Below are positions 10,666 through 21,369 of a stretch of 64,000 bases of DNA, in pieces (the first letter of the stretch is position 1; each line of letters begins with the position of its first letter). The translations under genes were made by a program, and so were the position numbers. The DNA is from Streptomyces sparsogenes. Lineage in GTDB: Bacteria; Actinomycetota; Actinomycetes; Streptomycetales; Streptomycetaceae. Below the pieces are notes generated by a model, which was not told where the DNA came from, searched no databases, and was given only the letters and a program-made list of their open reading frames with translations. The DNA lies in assembly GCF_001704635.1 (NCBI RefSeq), contig NZ_MAXF01000016.1:82568-146567 (forward strand), given 5' to 3'.

Positions 10666-11352
10666 GTGAGCGAGACCACTTCGGCAGCGGGCACAATCAG
10701 CGCCATGGACAGCAGCAGCACGCGTCGCCAGGCCACCCGGCAGAAGCTCTTCGAGGCAGCGGTCACCCTCATCGCGGAGCAGGGGTTCTCCTCCACCACC
10801 GTCGACGAGATCGCCGAGCGGGCCGGGGTGGCCAAGGGCACGGTGTACTACAACTTCGCGAGCAAGACCATGCTCTTCGAGGAGCTGCTGCGGCACGGCA
10901 TCGAGCTGCTGACCGCCTCGCTGCAGAGCGCCGCCGACGAGACGGCCGAGCGCGGCGGCGGCCCCGTCGACGCGCTGGACGCCATGGTCCGCGCGGGCCT
11001 GGGGTTCATCGCGCGCTACCCGTCGCTGACCCAGCTGTACGTCGCCGAGCTGTGGCGCACCAACCGCGCCTGGCAGTCCACGCTGATGGTGGTGCGCCGG
11101 CAGGCCATAGCGGTGATCGAGTCGGTGCTGCGGGAGGGCGTGGCCGCCGGGGAGCTGAGCGAGGACATCGACATCCCGCTGACCGCCTCGGCGCTCTTCG
11201 GAATGGTCCTGGTGGCGGCGCTGGACTGGCAGTCGTACCAGCCGGAGCGGTCGCTGGACGACGTGCACGCCGCGCTGTCCCGGCTGCTGCAGGGGCGCGT
11301 GGGCGGCGCTTCGCCCAAGGGCCCGGCCAGAGGCATCGGCGCCCCGGGCTGA
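10666..11352 (+). CDS. TetR/AcrR family transcriptional regulator
   Basis: 228 aa from GTG 10666 with GGAGGG upstream; an internal ATG at 10705 is an alternative start. The N-terminal HTH is typical (TTVDEIAERAGVAKGTVYYNFASK), followed by a ligand-binding helical domain ending in ALDWQSYQPERS. It is the last gene of the ABC-YhgE operon, 19 bases downstream, and probably autoregulates through the palindrome at 7766-7779. A hairpin terminator follows at 11374. Confidence 0.92.
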   Translation: MSETTSAAGTISAMDSSSTRRQATRQKLFEAAVTLIAEQGFSSTTVDEIAERAGVAKGTVYYNFASKTMLFEELLRHGIELLTASLQSAADETAERGGGPVDALDAMVRAGLGFIARYPSLTQLYVAELWRTNRAWQSTLMVVRRQAIAVIESVLREGVAAGELSEDIDIPLTASALFGMVLVAALDWQSYQPERSLDDVHAALSRLLQGRVGGASPKGPARGIGAPG

Positions 11353-11373
11353 GCCCGGCCAGAGCGGCAAAAA

Positions 11374-11426
11374 GGCGCTGTTCTGGTGCGGTTCGAACCC
11401 CGATCGATCCGCGCCGGAACAGCGCC
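11374..11426 (+). terminator. Terminator after the tetR gene
   Basis: Thirteen-base arms (11374-11386 and 11414-11426) pair with a single G-U wobble across a 27-base loop, 22 bases after the tetR stop. Confidence 0.6.
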
Positions 11427-11575
11427 TCCCCCCGGGAGAATCCCCCGATGCGTCCGGGTCGCCACGCCGTTCCGCCGCCCCGTGTCGGCGGTCCGGCGCC
11501 GCGCCCCTTCCGCGCCCACCACTCTTCCTTCCGCGCAGGTCATGACCCATCCGCGCGATTACTCATCTGTCCGAC

Positions 11576-11591
11576 TAGGTACGCGTACTCA
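11576..11591. promoter_or_regulatory. macR box: MacR-box-like palindrome
   Basis: TAGGTACGCGTACTCA differs from the MacR consensus I recall (TGAGTACnnGTACTCA) at two positions. It lies 66 bases before the flavoprotein gene, in the otherwise gene-free gap 11353-11656. The MacR response regulator itself is encoded at 31669-32394. Confidence 0.45.
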
Positions 11592-11656
11592 AGCCCTGGG
11601 CGCTTCTCCCCAGGCCACGGTGTCCGCTGTCGGTGGCGGCGGATAAAGTCGCGGTC

Positions 11657-13228
11657 ATGGCACGGATTGCGGTGATCGGCGCCGGGATGGGCGCCATGGC
11701 GGCCGCCGCCCGGCTGGCCGTCGCGGGCCACCAGGTGGCGGTGTACGAGCGCGGGCGGACCCACGGCGGCGGGGTCGGGCGCTTCGAGCGGGACGGGTTC
11801 GCCTTCGACACCGGCCCCGGGCTGCTCCACCTGCCCGCCGTCTACCGCGATCTGTTCGTGAAGACCGGCAAGGAGACCCTGGAGCAGTGCGTCGAGCTGA
11901 CCCAGGTCGACCCCGCGAGCCGGCACCTCTTCGCCGACGGCACGGACGTCCCGCTGCCCAACGCCTCGCGGGCCGGGGTGGTCCGGGCGCTGGACGACGC
12001 CTTCGGCGCGGGCGCGGGCGAGCGCTGGAGCGATCTGGTCAACCGGGCCCGCGAGGCCTGGGACGCCACCCGCAGACCGCTGCTCGAGGAGCCGCTGCGC
12101 GCGGACTGGCGGGCCCTGGGCCGCGACCCCTATCCGGCGCCCGCCCGCCGCGGGATCTCCGGCTGGCTCCGCCGGGACGGCGGGCGGCCGGCCACGCTCG
12201 CCGATGTGGCGCGCCGTGAGCTGAAGGACCCCAGGGCCGCCGCCCTGCTGGAGAGCCACGCGCTCGCGCACAGCCTCGATCCGCGCACCGCCCCGGCCGG
12301 CGCCGCGGTGCTGCCGTATCTGGAGCAGACCTTCGGCACCTGGTACGCGCGCGGCGGGATGCGGGCGCTGGCCGACGCGCTGTACGGGCGCTGCCGGGCG
12401 CGGAAGGTGCGGTTCTCCTTCGGGGCCGAGGTCGTCGGCATCCTGGAGAAGGACGGGCGCGCGGCGGGCGTGGAGCTGGCGGACGGCTCCGTGGCGGAGG
12501 CTGACGCGGTGGTGGCCGGCGTCGCCCCGGCGCTGCTGCCCGCGCTGCTGGGCGGCGCCGAGCCCTGGCGCGACGGCGATGTGCGGCCCGCCGGCGACCC
12601 CGCGACCGGAGCCGGCGCCGGCGGCGGGGCGGGGCGGCTCACGGTCTTCCTCGCGCTGCGCGGTGCCCGCCCCCGGGACGCCGCCCACCGCACCGTGGTC
12701 CACACCCCGGACCGCGAAGCCGAGCTGGCGGCCGTCTTCGGCAAGGCCGGCGACAGCCGCGGGACGCGCGAGCCGTGCCCCCGCCCGACGGTGACCGTGC
12801 TGCGCCCGGACGACCCCACGACCCGCCCCGACGAGGACCACGAGGCCGTCACGCTCACCGCCACCGTCGCCCCGCACGGCCCGGTGGACTGGATCGACGG
12901 TCCGGCCGCCGAGCAGGACGCGGAGCGGCTCGTGGCGGCCGCCGAGGCGGCGATACCGGGGCTGCGCGACCGGCTGCTGTGGCGGGAGGTGCGCACCCCC
13001 GCCGACACCGCCGCGGACACCGCCGCCCCGGGCGGCGCCGTGCCCGGCCCCGCCCTGGCCGGCGCGGACGGGCGCTTTCTGCGTCCGGCGAATCTCACGC
13101 GCCTGCCGGGGCTGTATCTGGCGGGCGGCTGGGCGCATCCGGGCGGCGGGCTCGCCCATGCGGGGATGTCGGGCGCGATGGTGGCCGGGCTGATCGTCGA
13201 CGGGGCGGACTGGCGCGGCTCCCAGTGA
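11657..13228 (+). CDS. FAD-dependent phytoene-desaturase/amine-oxidase-like oxidoreductase
   Basis: 523 aa from the ATG at 11657, chosen because the dinucleotide-binding strand starts there ([18 protein letters not shown]). An acidic residue ends the second strand (VYERG) and the family [14 protein letters not shown] segment follows, as in CrtI-like desaturases and NAD(P)-dependent oxidoreductases. The C-terminal FAD-binding end is intact ([27 protein letters not shown]). No carotenoid genes adjoin it, so a substrate cannot be assigned. A MacR-like box lies in its promoter region, hinting at control by the MacRS system encoded 20 kb downstream. Confidence 0.85.
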   Translation: MARIAVIGAGMGAMAAAARLAVAGHQVAVYERGRTHGGGVGRFERDGFAFDTGPGLLHLPAVYRDLFVKTGKETLEQCVELTQVDPASRHLFADGTDVPLPNASRAGVVRALDDAFGAGAGERWSDLVNRAREAWDATRRPLLEEPLRADWRALGRDPYPAPARRGISGWLRRDGGRPATLADVARRELKDPRAAALLESHALAHSLDPRTAPAGAAVLPYLEQTFGTWYARGGMRALADALYGRCRARKVRFSFGAEVVGILEKDGRAAGVELADGSVAEADAVVAGVAPALLPALLGGAEPWRDGDVRPAGDPATGAGAGGGAGRLTVFLALRGARPRDAAHRTVVHTPDREAELAAVFGKAGDSRGTREPCPRPTVTVLRPDDPTTRPDEDHEAVTLTATVAPHGPVDWIDGPAAEQDAERLVAAAEAAIPGLRDRLLWREVRTPADTAADTAAPGGAVPGPALAGADGRFLRPANLTRLPGLYLAGGWAHPGGGLAHAGMSGAMVAGLIVDGADWRGSQ

Positions 13229-13401
13229 CGGGAAGCGAGGCCCGCTCCCGGACGCCCGCCGGGCGTCCCCGGCGGCGCGGCTCGCCGCCCGGGCCGGCTC
13301 CGCCCCGTCCGGCCGCAGGCCCGCCCGGCCCCGGCGCGGCCGGGGCGTACGGGACCCACCCGTCCCGCGAGGCCACGCGGGGCGCCCGCCGCGCGCCCCG
13401 G

Positions 13402-13422
13402 GGCCGGGGGCTTGCCCCGGCC
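13402..13422. terminator. Hairpin between convergent genes
   Basis: Eight-base arms (13402-13409 / 13415-13422) and a five-base loop sit in the 259-base GC-rich gap between the convergent flavoprotein and Tyr/Gly-rich genes. Nothing else is recognisable in the gap. Confidence 0.4.
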
Positions 13423-13487
13423 GGGGGAAGGGGCGGGGCGGGGGGACAGACCCCGCGCCGCCCGGTGGGACCGGCAGGCGTCAGGCG

Positions 13488-14459
13488 TCAGTAGCGGTAC
13501 CGCTCGTCGTAGCCGCCGTTGTAGTCCTGCTGCTGGTAGGGGTACGGCGGCTGGTCGTGCGGGAGGTCGTCGCCGTCGCGCTGCTGGGGGACCCACGGTC
13601 CGCCGGGCTCCATGCTCGCCTCGGGGGCGTACTGCTGCTGACCGCCGTAGGAGGGCTCCGCCGCGTAGTGGTCGCCGAGGCCGCCCGTGCCGTACTGGTC
13701 GTGGCCGTAGGAGGCGTACTGCCCGGCGTACTGCTGATGCGCGTACTGCTGGTCGTAGCCCGCCTGTTGCGGCTCGTACCCGGGCTGCGGGGAGCCGCCG
13801 TACGGGTCGCCGTAGCCGCCGTAGCCGTCGGTGCCGTATCCGTACTGGCCGGCGTCCGCGTAGGCGTCCTGGCCGTGGTCCTGGCCCGTGCCGTAGGCAG
13901 GGCTCCCGGCGTGGCTGTCGTGATGGCCTTCGGGGGTGCCGTAGCCGCCGTAGGTCTCGTAGCCTCCGTAACCCCCCGTCCCGCCGGCCCCGGCCGTCTG
14001 CGCGGCCTGCCCGGCCTGCGCGCCGTGCGCGGCGGAGTCGCCGTAGACGCCGTACTCACCCGTGTCGTCGGGCAGCGGCTCCGGCTGGTACGCGGTCGGC
14101 TCCTGCTGCGACACCGGGACCGCCTCGAGGTCGGAGACCTCGAGCGTCGGCTCGGCGTCCGGCGGGGGCGGCGCGCTCTCGCGCTCCCCGCGGCTGAGGC
14201 CCGGTACGCCGCGCAGCGCCCACCCGGCGGCGAAGCCGCGCCGGAAGGACAGCGTGACGTAGGTCTGGCCGACCGCGAAGGCGATCGCGCCCGCACCGAT
14301 CACCCACACCGACGGGATGATCACGCCGACCACCACTCCGAGGAAGCCGGTGAAGGCGAGGAGCCGCCAGCGCAACCGTGCCTTGTACTGCAGCAGCACC
14401 TCGCCCAGCAGCCACAGCGCGACGATGCCGAACGCGATGTAGAGGACCGTCCAGCCCAT
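13488..14459 (-). CDS. Membrane protein with Tyr/Gly/Gln-rich low-complexity tail
   Basis: 323 aa. The first 95 residues hold three hydrophobic helices. From about residue 135 to the end the sequence is dominated by Tyr, Gly, Gln, Asp and His ([23 protein letters not shown] segments), with almost no hydrophobic residues. This composition resembles prion-like or phase-separating domains, here predicted on one side of the membrane. The coding frame is real: the N-terminus is well formed, the start ATG is near metF, and no stop interrupts it. The family looks Streptomyces-specific; function unknown. It lies 39 bp downstream of metF on the same strand. Confidence 0.78.
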   Translation of the reverse strand: MGWTVLYIAFGIVALWLLGEVLLQYKARLRWRLLAFTGFLGVVVGVIIPSVWVIGAGAIAFAVGQTYVTLSFRRGFAAGWALRGVPGLSRGERESAPPPPDAEPTLEVSDLEAVPVSQQEPTAYQPEPLPDDTGEYGVYGDSAAHGAQAGQAAQTAGAGGTGGYGGYETYGGYGTPEGHHDSHAGSPAYGTGQDHGQDAYADAGQYGYGTDGYGGYGDPYGGSPQPGYEPQQAGYDQQYAHQQYAGQYASYGHDQYGTGGLGDHYAAEPSYGGQQQYAPEASMEPGGPWVPQQRDGDDLPHDQPPYPYQQQDYNGGYDERYRY

Positions 14460-14498
14460 GCCCGCCCCTCTCGTGCGGCCGCCCGTCGGCTGCCGTCA

Positions 14499-15416
14499 TC
14501 AGGACCGCTGATGCAGTCCCAGATTCTCGTAGATCTCCAGCGTCGCCGGGGAGTGGTTCAGCGTAATGAAGTGCAGTCCGGGGATCTCCTCGGCCATCAA
14601 CCGCGCGCACAACTGGGTGGCGTAGTCGATCCCGATCGAGCGTACAGCCGCCGCGTCGTCCTTGACCGCCAGGATCCGCTCCGCGAGGTCCGGAGGGAAG
14701 GCGGCGTTGCTCAACTGCGCGAACCGCTCGATCTGCCGCACGTTCGTGACGGGCATGATCTCAGGGATGATCGGCGTCGTACAGCCCGCGGCGGCGACCC
14801 GGTCGCGGAGCCGCAGATAGTCCTCGGCGTAGAAGAACATCTGGGTGATCGCGAAGTCGGCGCCGGCGCGGCACTTGTCCACGAAGTGACGGATGTCGGC
14901 GTCCCAGTCCGTCGAGCGCGGGTGCATCTCGGGGAAGGCCGCGACGCCGACGCAGAAGTCTCCGGACTCCTTGATCAGCTCGACCAGTTCGGCGGCGTAG
15001 GTGACGCCGTCGGGGTGGCGGACCCACTCCCCCATGGGGTCGCCGGGCGGGTCGCCGCGCAGCGCCAGCATGTTGCGGATCCCGGCGCCCGCGTACTGCC
15101 CGATGATGTTGCGCAGCTCGGCGCGGGAGTGGTTGACGGCGGTGAGGTGGGCGACCGGGGTGAGGGTGGTGTCGGTCGCGATGCGCTCGGTCACGCGCAC
15201 GGTCCCCTCACGGGAGGAGCCGCCCGCGCCGTAGGTCACGGAGACGAAGGTCGGGGAGACTGCTTCGAGCCGGCGGATGGCGTTCCACAGAGTCTGTTCT
15301 CCCTTCTCCGTCTTCGGGGCGAAGAACTCGAAGGAATACGACTGCTCGCCGGACGCGAGGAGATCCCGCACGGTGTGGGCGCGATCTGTCCTGGTGGAGG
15401 CTGTGCCAAGGGCCAT
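14499..15416 (-). CDS. metF: 5,10-methylenetetrahydrofolate reductase
   Basis: 305 aa, the usual length for bacterial MetF. It reduces 5,10-methylene-THF to 5-methyl-THF for methionine synthesis. TIM-barrel/FAD features are visible: [14 protein letters not shown] at the N-terminus with the catalytic Glu, [41 protein letters not shown] and PGLHFITLN at the C-terminus. Its upstream neighbour thiE and the downstream low-complexity membrane protein are on the same strand. No SAM riboswitch is evident in the 143 bases upstream. Confidence 0.97.
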   Translation of the reverse strand: MALGTASTRTDRAHTVRDLLASGEQSYSFEFFAPKTEKGEQTLWNAIRRLEAVSPTFVSVTYGAGGSSREGTVRVTERIATDTTLTPVAHLTAVNHSRAELRNIIGQYAGAGIRNMLALRGDPPGDPMGEWVRHPDGVTYAAELVELIKESGDFCVGVAAFPEMHPRSTDWDADIRHFVDKCRAGADFAITQMFFYAEDYLRLRDRVAAAGCTTPIIPEIMPVTNVRQIERFAQLSNAAFPPDLAERILAVKDDAAAVRSIGIDYATQLCARLMAEEIPGLHFITLNHSPATLEIYENLGLHQRS

Positions 15417-15559
15417 ACGGGAAGGTTAGCCAGCGGTGGGGCGCACGCCCAGCGGGCCGAGGCGTTATGCCCCTTTCGCCGGGCGTTGGTCCGTACTGCG
15501 GACACATCGCGGGAAAAGAGCGGGTCGGCACGGCTCCGCCGGGGCGTGGCCGCGGGGGC

Positions 15560-16216
15560 TCACAGGGCGTGCGCGCGCACCCGCTTGGCCAGCTCGGCGG
15601 CGGCCGCGCCGGGGTCGTCGGCCTCGGTGACGGCCCGGACCACGACGATCCGCCGCGCGCCGGCCTCCAGCACCTCGTCCAGGTTGGCGGCGTCGATCCC
15701 GCCGATGGCGAACCAGGGCCGCGCGGTCCTCAGCGCGGCGGTGTGCCGCACGAGCGACAGGCCGGGCGCGGGCCGCCCCGGCTTGGTGGGTGTGGGCCAG
15801 CAGGGCCCGGTGCAGAAGTAGTCGACGCCCGGCTCGGCGGCCGCGGCCTCCGCCTCGGCCGGCGCGTGGGTGGACCGGCCGATCAGCACATCGGCGCCGA
15901 GGATCGCGCGCGCGGCCGGGACGGGGAGGTCGCCCTGGCCGAGGTGCAGCACGTCGGAGCCGATGGCGTGGGCGACGTCCGCCCGGTCGTTGACCGCCAG
16001 CAGCTTGCCGTGGCGGCGGCAGGCGTCGGCGAGGACCGCGAGGTGGTCCAGCTCCTCGCGGGCCTCCATGCCCTTGTCGCGCAGCTGGACGATGTCCACC
16101 CCGGAGCCCAGCACGGCGTCCAGGAACTCCGGCAGATCGCCCTGGCGCCGGCGGGCGTCGGTGCACAGGTAGAGCCGGGCGTCGGCGAGCTGCTCGCGGG
16201 CGGTGGTGGCGGCCAT
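15560..16216 (-). CDS. thiE: Thiamine-phosphate synthase
   Basis: 218 aa TIM-barrel enzyme that couples HMP-PP and thiazole phosphate to give thiamine phosphate. ThiE motifs include [66 protein letters not shown] and [13 protein letters not shown]. Residues binding the phosphate (GGID) and Mg-pyrophosphate (ND near residue 85) are present. It lies about 2 kb from the thiO-thiS-thiG operon but on the opposite strand; no TPP riboswitch precedes it. Confidence 0.96.
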   Translation of the reverse strand: MAATTAREQLADARLYLCTDARRRQGDLPEFLDAVLGSGVDIVQLRDKGMEAREELDHLAVLADACRRHGKLLAVNDRADVAHAIGSDVLHLGQGDLPVPAARAILGADVLIGRSTHAPAEAEAAAAEPGVDYFCTGPCWPTPTKPGRPAPGLSLVRHTAALRTARPWFAIGGIDAANLDEVLEAGARRIVVVRAVTEADDPGAAAAELAKRVRAHAL

Positions 16217-16240
16217 TGGGACGGCTTTCCCCCTGGGTCG

Positions 16241-16268
16241 GCGGTGGCGGGACGGCGGTGGCGGGACG
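16241..16268 (+). repeat. 14-bp tandem duplication upstream of thiE
   Basis: GCGGTGGCGGGACG occurs twice in tandem, immediately upstream of the thiE start. Confidence 0.7.
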
Positions 16269-16345
16269 GGGCGGCGAGGGCGGCGGCACGCAGACGCCGG
16301 GTCGGCGGCGTACGGACCGGAGCGGCCGGCCCGTACGCCGCGGTG

Positions 16346-16396
16346 TGGTGCGGACGGATCAGACGGATGGGATGGATCGGATGGTGCGGACGGATC
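16346..16396 (+). repeat. 15-bp direct repeat
   Basis: TGGTGCGGACGGATC occurs at 16346-16360 and 16382-16396, separated by GAT/GGAT-rich sequence. It lies between the Rv2175c-like gene and thiE. Confidence 0.65.
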
Positions 16397-16403
16397 GGAT
16401 GGC

Positions 16404-16769
16404 TCAGACCGCCAGCGCCTGCGCGCGGCGCTTCACCTCGGTGCCGCGATTCTCACGCAGGGCCTGAGCCGGGGTGCCGGGCAGGCTCGGGTCCGGGGTG
16501 AAGAGCCACTCCAGCATCTCCTCGTCGCTGAAGCCGTCGTCCTTCAGCAGCGTCAGGGTGCCCACCAGGCCCTTGACGACCTTTCCGTCACCGATGAACT
16601 CGGCGGGCACCTGGAGCACCCTGTTCTCGCCACGGCGCACCGCGATCAGCTGACCCTCCTTGACCAGCTGCCGCACGCGCGTCACCTCGACACCGAGCCG
16701 TTCGGCGACATCGGGGAGGGTGAGCCAGGCGGGGACGAGAGCATCGATCTTTGCGTCAATCTCGGTCAC
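16404..16769 (-). CDS. Rv2175c-family DNA-binding protein
   Basis: 121 aa, GTG start. An N-terminal winged-HTH ([22 protein letters not shown]) precedes a compact C-terminal domain with a [13 protein letters not shown] signature, as in M. tuberculosis Rv2175c. In that organism Rv2175c is phosphorylated by the PASTA kinase PknL encoded next to it, and its DNA binding is altered. A PASTA kinase is also encoded nearby here (21370-23310), although the thiamine operon and a flavoprotein lie between. The N-terminal Thr near residue 2 could be a phospho-acceptor, but that is inference. Confidence 0.85.
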   Translation of the reverse strand: MTEIDAKIDALVPAWLTLPDVAERLGVEVTRVRQLVKEGQLIAVRRGENRVLQVPAEFIGDGKVVKGLVGTLTLLKDDGFSDEEMLEWLFTPDPSLPGTPAQALRENRGTEVKRRAQALAV

Positions 16770-16859
16770 GGGACAAGCCTGCCATCTGGGACTGACAGTG
16801 GGTAGTCGGGCGGCGGACGGCGGGGCGCCCGGCCGCCGCCCGCCGGTCCGCGCGGTGGG

Positions 16860-18110
16860 TCACAGGACCGCCGACTTCAGCGGCACCGAGGGGTCCGCGG
16901 CGCGGGCGCGGTCCAGCCGGGCGCCCTGTTCGATCAGTTTGCGGCCCTGGGCCAGATCGCGCGGACGGCCGACCGCCAGCAGGGCGACCAGCGCCCCCTC
17001 GCGCAGCCAGCACACCGACCAGGCCGCGCCCTCCGGGTCGCCGCGCCAGACCAGTTCGTCGGCGGCGGCGTGGTGGCCCGCGTACTGCACGAAGCGGCCG
17101 AACTGCTCGGACCAGAAATACGGCACCGGGTCATAGACCGAACCGGTGAAATGCGCGGTCCGGCTGCCGACCACATTGGCGGCGACGGTGCGCGGCCCCT
17201 GGAGCGCGTTGTCCCAGTGGTGGACCAGCAGCCGCTCGCCGTAGCGGGCGGAGGGGAACGAGGCGCAGTCCCCGACGGCGTAGACGTCCGGCGCCGAGGC
17301 GCGCAGCCGTTCGTCGGCGGCGATGGACCCGTCCGCGGCCAGTTCCACGCCCGAGCCGGCCAGCCAGCCCGTGGCGGGCCGCGCGCCGATGCCGACGACC
17401 ACCGCCTCGGCCCGCAGCCGGGTGCCGTCGCCGAGCAGCAGGCCCTCCTCGTCCACGGCGGCCACCCGGGCCCCGGTGACCAGCTCGACGCCGTAGTCGG
17501 CGTACCAGCCCGCCATGGGGGCGGCGACCTCGGCCGGGAGGGCGCCCGCCAGGGGGCGGTCGGCGGCCTCCACGACGGTCACGGCGCAGCCCGCCTCGCG
17601 CGCCGCCGTGGCGAACTCCGCGCCGATCCAGCCCGCCCCGACCACCACGACCTCGCGCTGCCCGGCGAGCACCGGGCGCAGCCGCTCGGCGTCGTCGAGC
17701 GTGCGCAGCAGGTGCACGCCGGGCACGCCCTCCGCGCCGGGCAGGGTGATCGGCTCGGCGCCGGTGGCGATCACCAGGACGTCGTACGGCACCGGGCCCG
17801 ACGAGGTCTCCAGCCGCCGCGCCCCGGTGTCCAGGCCCGTGACGGACACGCCGAGCCGCAGCTCGACGCCGAGCGCGGCGAAGTCCACGTCGAAGGCGGA
17901 GCCGTCGGCCTTGCCGAGCAGCACGGCCTTGGACAGCGGGGGCCGGTCGTAGGGCTGGTGGGCCTCGGCGCCGAGCAGCAGGACACCCCCGGTCCAGCCC
18001 TGCTCGCGCAGCGCGACGGCGGTCTGGACCCCTGCCATTCCCGCGCCGACGATCACCACCTGCTGTCCGCCGCCCCCCGGGGACGCCGGCTTCGTCGTCT
18101 CATCGCTCAC
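16860..18110 (-). CDS. FAD/NAD(P)-dependent ferredoxin-reductase-like oxidoreductase
   Basis: 416 aa from GTG 18110, where the protein begins to resemble the family; the frame stays open further upstream but runs into the TPP riboswitch. Two dinucleotide-binding motifs are visible: an N-terminal FAD site (VVIVGAGMAGVQTAVALRE) and a central NAD(P)H site (VVVVGAGWIGAEFATAAREAG). DVYAVGDCASF is the second FAD motif. A PFWSEQF-like PYFWSEQFGRFVQYAG segment is typical of rhodocoxin/putidaredoxin reductases. It likely passes electrons from NAD(P)H to a ferredoxin or P450 system, though no partner adjoins it. It is divergent from the thiO operon. Confidence 0.87.
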   Translation of the reverse strand: MSDETTKPASPGGGGQQVVIVGAGMAGVQTAVALREQGWTGGVLLLGAEAHQPYDRPPLSKAVLLGKADGSAFDVDFAALGVELRLGVSVTGLDTGARRLETSSGPVPYDVLVIATGAEPITLPGAEGVPGVHLLRTLDDAERLRPVLAGQREVVVVGAGWIGAEFATAAREAGCAVTVVEAADRPLAGALPAEVAAPMAGWYADYGVELVTGARVAAVDEEGLLLGDGTRLRAEAVVVGIGARPATGWLAGSGVELAADGSIAADERLRASAPDVYAVGDCASFPSARYGERLLVHHWDNALQGPRTVAANVVGSRTAHFTGSVYDPVPYFWSEQFGRFVQYAGHHAAADELVWRGDPEGAAWSVCWLREGALVALLAVGRPRDLAQGRKLIEQGARLDRARAADPSVPLKSAVL

Positions 18111-18234
18111 ACGATCACTGTAGGGCGGCGCGCGGGGCCGACCGGTGGAACGACGGACGAGATCTCCGGCACAGCGGGCGGGGGGCTGGTCTTCCGGGCG
18201 GTTCCGGGCTCGTACTAGGGTGGCGGGACGAAGC

Positions 18235-18326
18235 ACTCGCGGGAGCCCGGACGCACCGGGCTGAGAGGGAGGCTGGAGCGGCCTCCGACCGTACGAACCT
18301 GATCCGGGTCATGCCGGCGAAGGGAG
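18235..18326 (+). ncRNA. TPP (THI-box) riboswitch
   Basis: Conserved thiamine-pyrophosphate aptamer elements are present in order: a GC helix leading to CTGAGA (18261-18266), then ACCTGATCCGGGT and ATGCCGGCGAAGGGA (18311-18325). The GGGAGGGG Shine-Dalgarno for thiO begins inside the last conserved segment, so control of translation initiation is likely. Confidence 0.95.
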
Positions 18327-18339
18327 GGGCGTCACGCCC

Positions 18340-19550
18340 ATGCACGCATCGCACACCTCGGGAGAGCCCGGCGGGCCGTACGACGCGCTGGTCGTCGGAG
18401 GCGGGGTCATCGGCCTGGTCACGGCCTGGCGGGCGGCCCGGCGGGGGCTGCGCACCGCGGTCGCCGATCCGGCGCCCGGCGGCGGCGCGGCCGAGGTCGC
18501 GGCGGGGATGCTCGCGGCCGTCACCGAGCTCCACTACGGGGAGCAGACGCTGCTCGCCCTCAACCTCGCCTCCGCGCGCCGCTATCCGGAGTTCGTGGCC
18601 GAGCTGGAGGAGGCAAGCGGCCAGGACGTCGGCTACCGCGCCTGCGGCACGCTCGCCGTGGCGTTCGACCCCGACGACCGCGCCCAGCTGCGCGAGCTCC
18701 ACGACTTCCAGCGGCGGCTCGGGCTGGAGTCGCACTGGCTGACGGGGCGCGAGTGCCGGCGCCTGGAGCCGATGCTCGCGCCGGGCGTACGCGGGGGCCT
18801 GCGCGTGGACGGGGACCACCAGGTCGATCCGCGGCGGCTGACGGCGGCGCTGCTCACGGCGTGCGAGCGCGCGGGCGTCGTCTTCCACCGCGCCCGCGCG
18901 GAGCGGCTCACGCGCACCGCGGACCGCGCGACCGGCGTCGAACTCGCCGACGGCACCCGGCTGACGGCCGGGCGGACCGTCCTGGCCGCGGGCAGCCTCA
19001 GCGGACGGCTCGCCGGCGTCCCCCCGGAGGCGCTGCCGCCCGTGCGCCCCGTCAAGGGCCAGGTGCTGCGGCTGCGGGTGCCGCCCGCGTACGCGCCGTT
19101 CCTGTCCCGGACGGTACGGGCCCAGGTGCGCGGCGGGCACGTCTATCTGGTGCCGCGCGAGAGCGGCGAGCTGGTCGTCGGCGCGACCTCGGAGGAGCTC
19201 GGCTGGGACACCACGGTCACCGCCGGCGGCGTCTACGAACTGCTGCGCGACGCCCATGAGCTGGTGCCCGGCATCACCGAGCTGCCGCTCGTCGAGACCC
19301 GCGCCGGGCTGCGCCCCGGCTCCCCCGACAACGCGCCGCTGCTGGGGCCGAGCGCGCTGCCCGGCCTGCTCATGGCCACCGGCCACTACCGCAACGGCGT
19401 CCTCCTCACCCCCGTCACGGGCGATGTCATGGCCGAGGTGCTGACGAGCGGTGAGCTCCCCGAGGAGGCCCGGCCGTTCTCGCCGCGGCGCTTCCCGGCC
19501 ACCCGGACCGACGTCCCGCCCGCCACCCCCGTACCGCAGGAGCAGCCCGT

Positions 19551-19554
<4 letters not shown>
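18340..19554 (+). CDS. thiO: Glycine oxidase ThiO
   Basis: 404 aa. FAD-dependent oxidase converting glycine to iminoglycine (dehydroglycine) for thiazole formation. The N-terminal FAD motif is ALVVGGGVIGLVTAWRAARRG; later motifs include HQVDPRRLTAAL, VLAAGSLSGRLAG, ETRAGLRPGSPDNAPLLG and the C-terminal ATGHYRNGVLLTPVTG. First gene of the thiO-thiS-thiG operon, under the TPP riboswitch immediately upstream. Its stop overlaps thiS (ATGA). Confidence 0.95.
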
Positions 19555-20691
<1,137 letters not shown>

Positions 20692-20715
20692 GGCGGGCGG
20701 CGGTAGCGTGGGGGC

Positions 20716-21186
20716 ATGGTGGCCGACCGGATCGAGCGCGAGGTGTACGTCCCGGCGCCCGTGGACCGCGTGTGGCGGGTGCTGACGACCCCGGAGCACG
20801 TCCGCGTCTGGTACGCGTTCGAGGGGTGCGAGATCGACCCGCGGCCCGGCGGGACGCTCCGCTTCCGCTGGGACGAGAAGGGCGAGTTCCACGGCCGGGT
20901 GGAGAAGGCGGTGCCGGACGCCCTGTTCCGCTTCCGCCTCGCCCAGGAGCCTGACCACCCCCTGGCCCCGGGTCCGGGTCCGGGCTCGGGCTCGGGCCAC
21001 TCGACGCTGGTGGAGTTCGTGCTCTCGGCCGAGGGCGGCGGCACGCGGCTGCGCGTGACCGAGAGCGGCATCCGGGAACTGTCGCTCCCCGACGAGGCGA
21101 AGGCCAAGCACGCGGAGTACGCTGCCGCGACCTGGGCCACCGCGCTCGAGGAGCTCGCCGCGCTGGCCGCGGCGTCGCACAACTGA
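20716..21186 (+). CDS. SRPBCC (AHSA1-like) protein
   Basis: 156 aa START/Bet v1-fold protein. It opens with IEREVYVPAPVDRVWRVLTTPEHVRVWYAF, the hallmark of Aha1-type SRPBCC proteins, and ends with the usual long amphipathic helix. A short Pro/Gly/Ser insertion sits at about residues 80-95. Such proteins bind hydrophobic ligands; no specific role is inferable. It follows thiG by 24 bases and may be read through from that operon. Confidence 0.85.
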   Translation: MVADRIEREVYVPAPVDRVWRVLTTPEHVRVWYAFEGCEIDPRPGGTLRFRWDEKGEFHGRVEKAVPDALFRFRLAQEPDHPLAPGPGPGSGSGHSTLVEFVLSAEGGGTRLRVTESGIRELSLPDEAKAKHAEYAAATWATALEELAALAAASHN

Positions 21187-21369
21187 GCGGCGCGACAGCA
21201 CCAGGGCGCGGGACACCGCGCAACTCCCGCGCGTGACAAGGCGGAACGGGGGCGAACCGGGCGCCGTCCGCGCGCCGGGCCGGCGCCGGTGTCACCGTTC
21301 GGCACCAGTCCCGCGCGCGGGCGGCGCGGGTGACCTGGCGTGTCGTGGCGGCTCGTAGACTGCACTCTC

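Noticed and set aside
11633..11656. Longer start of the FAD oxidoreductase
   Set aside because: The eight extra codons precede the Rossmann motif and match no family; ATG 11657 is better placed.
15417..15559. SAM riboswitch before metF
   Set aside because: No SAM-I, SAM-II or SAM-IV landmarks in this gap.
16217..16403. TPP riboswitch before thiE
   Set aside because: No CTGAGA or CCGGGT-type elements; only short direct repeats are present.
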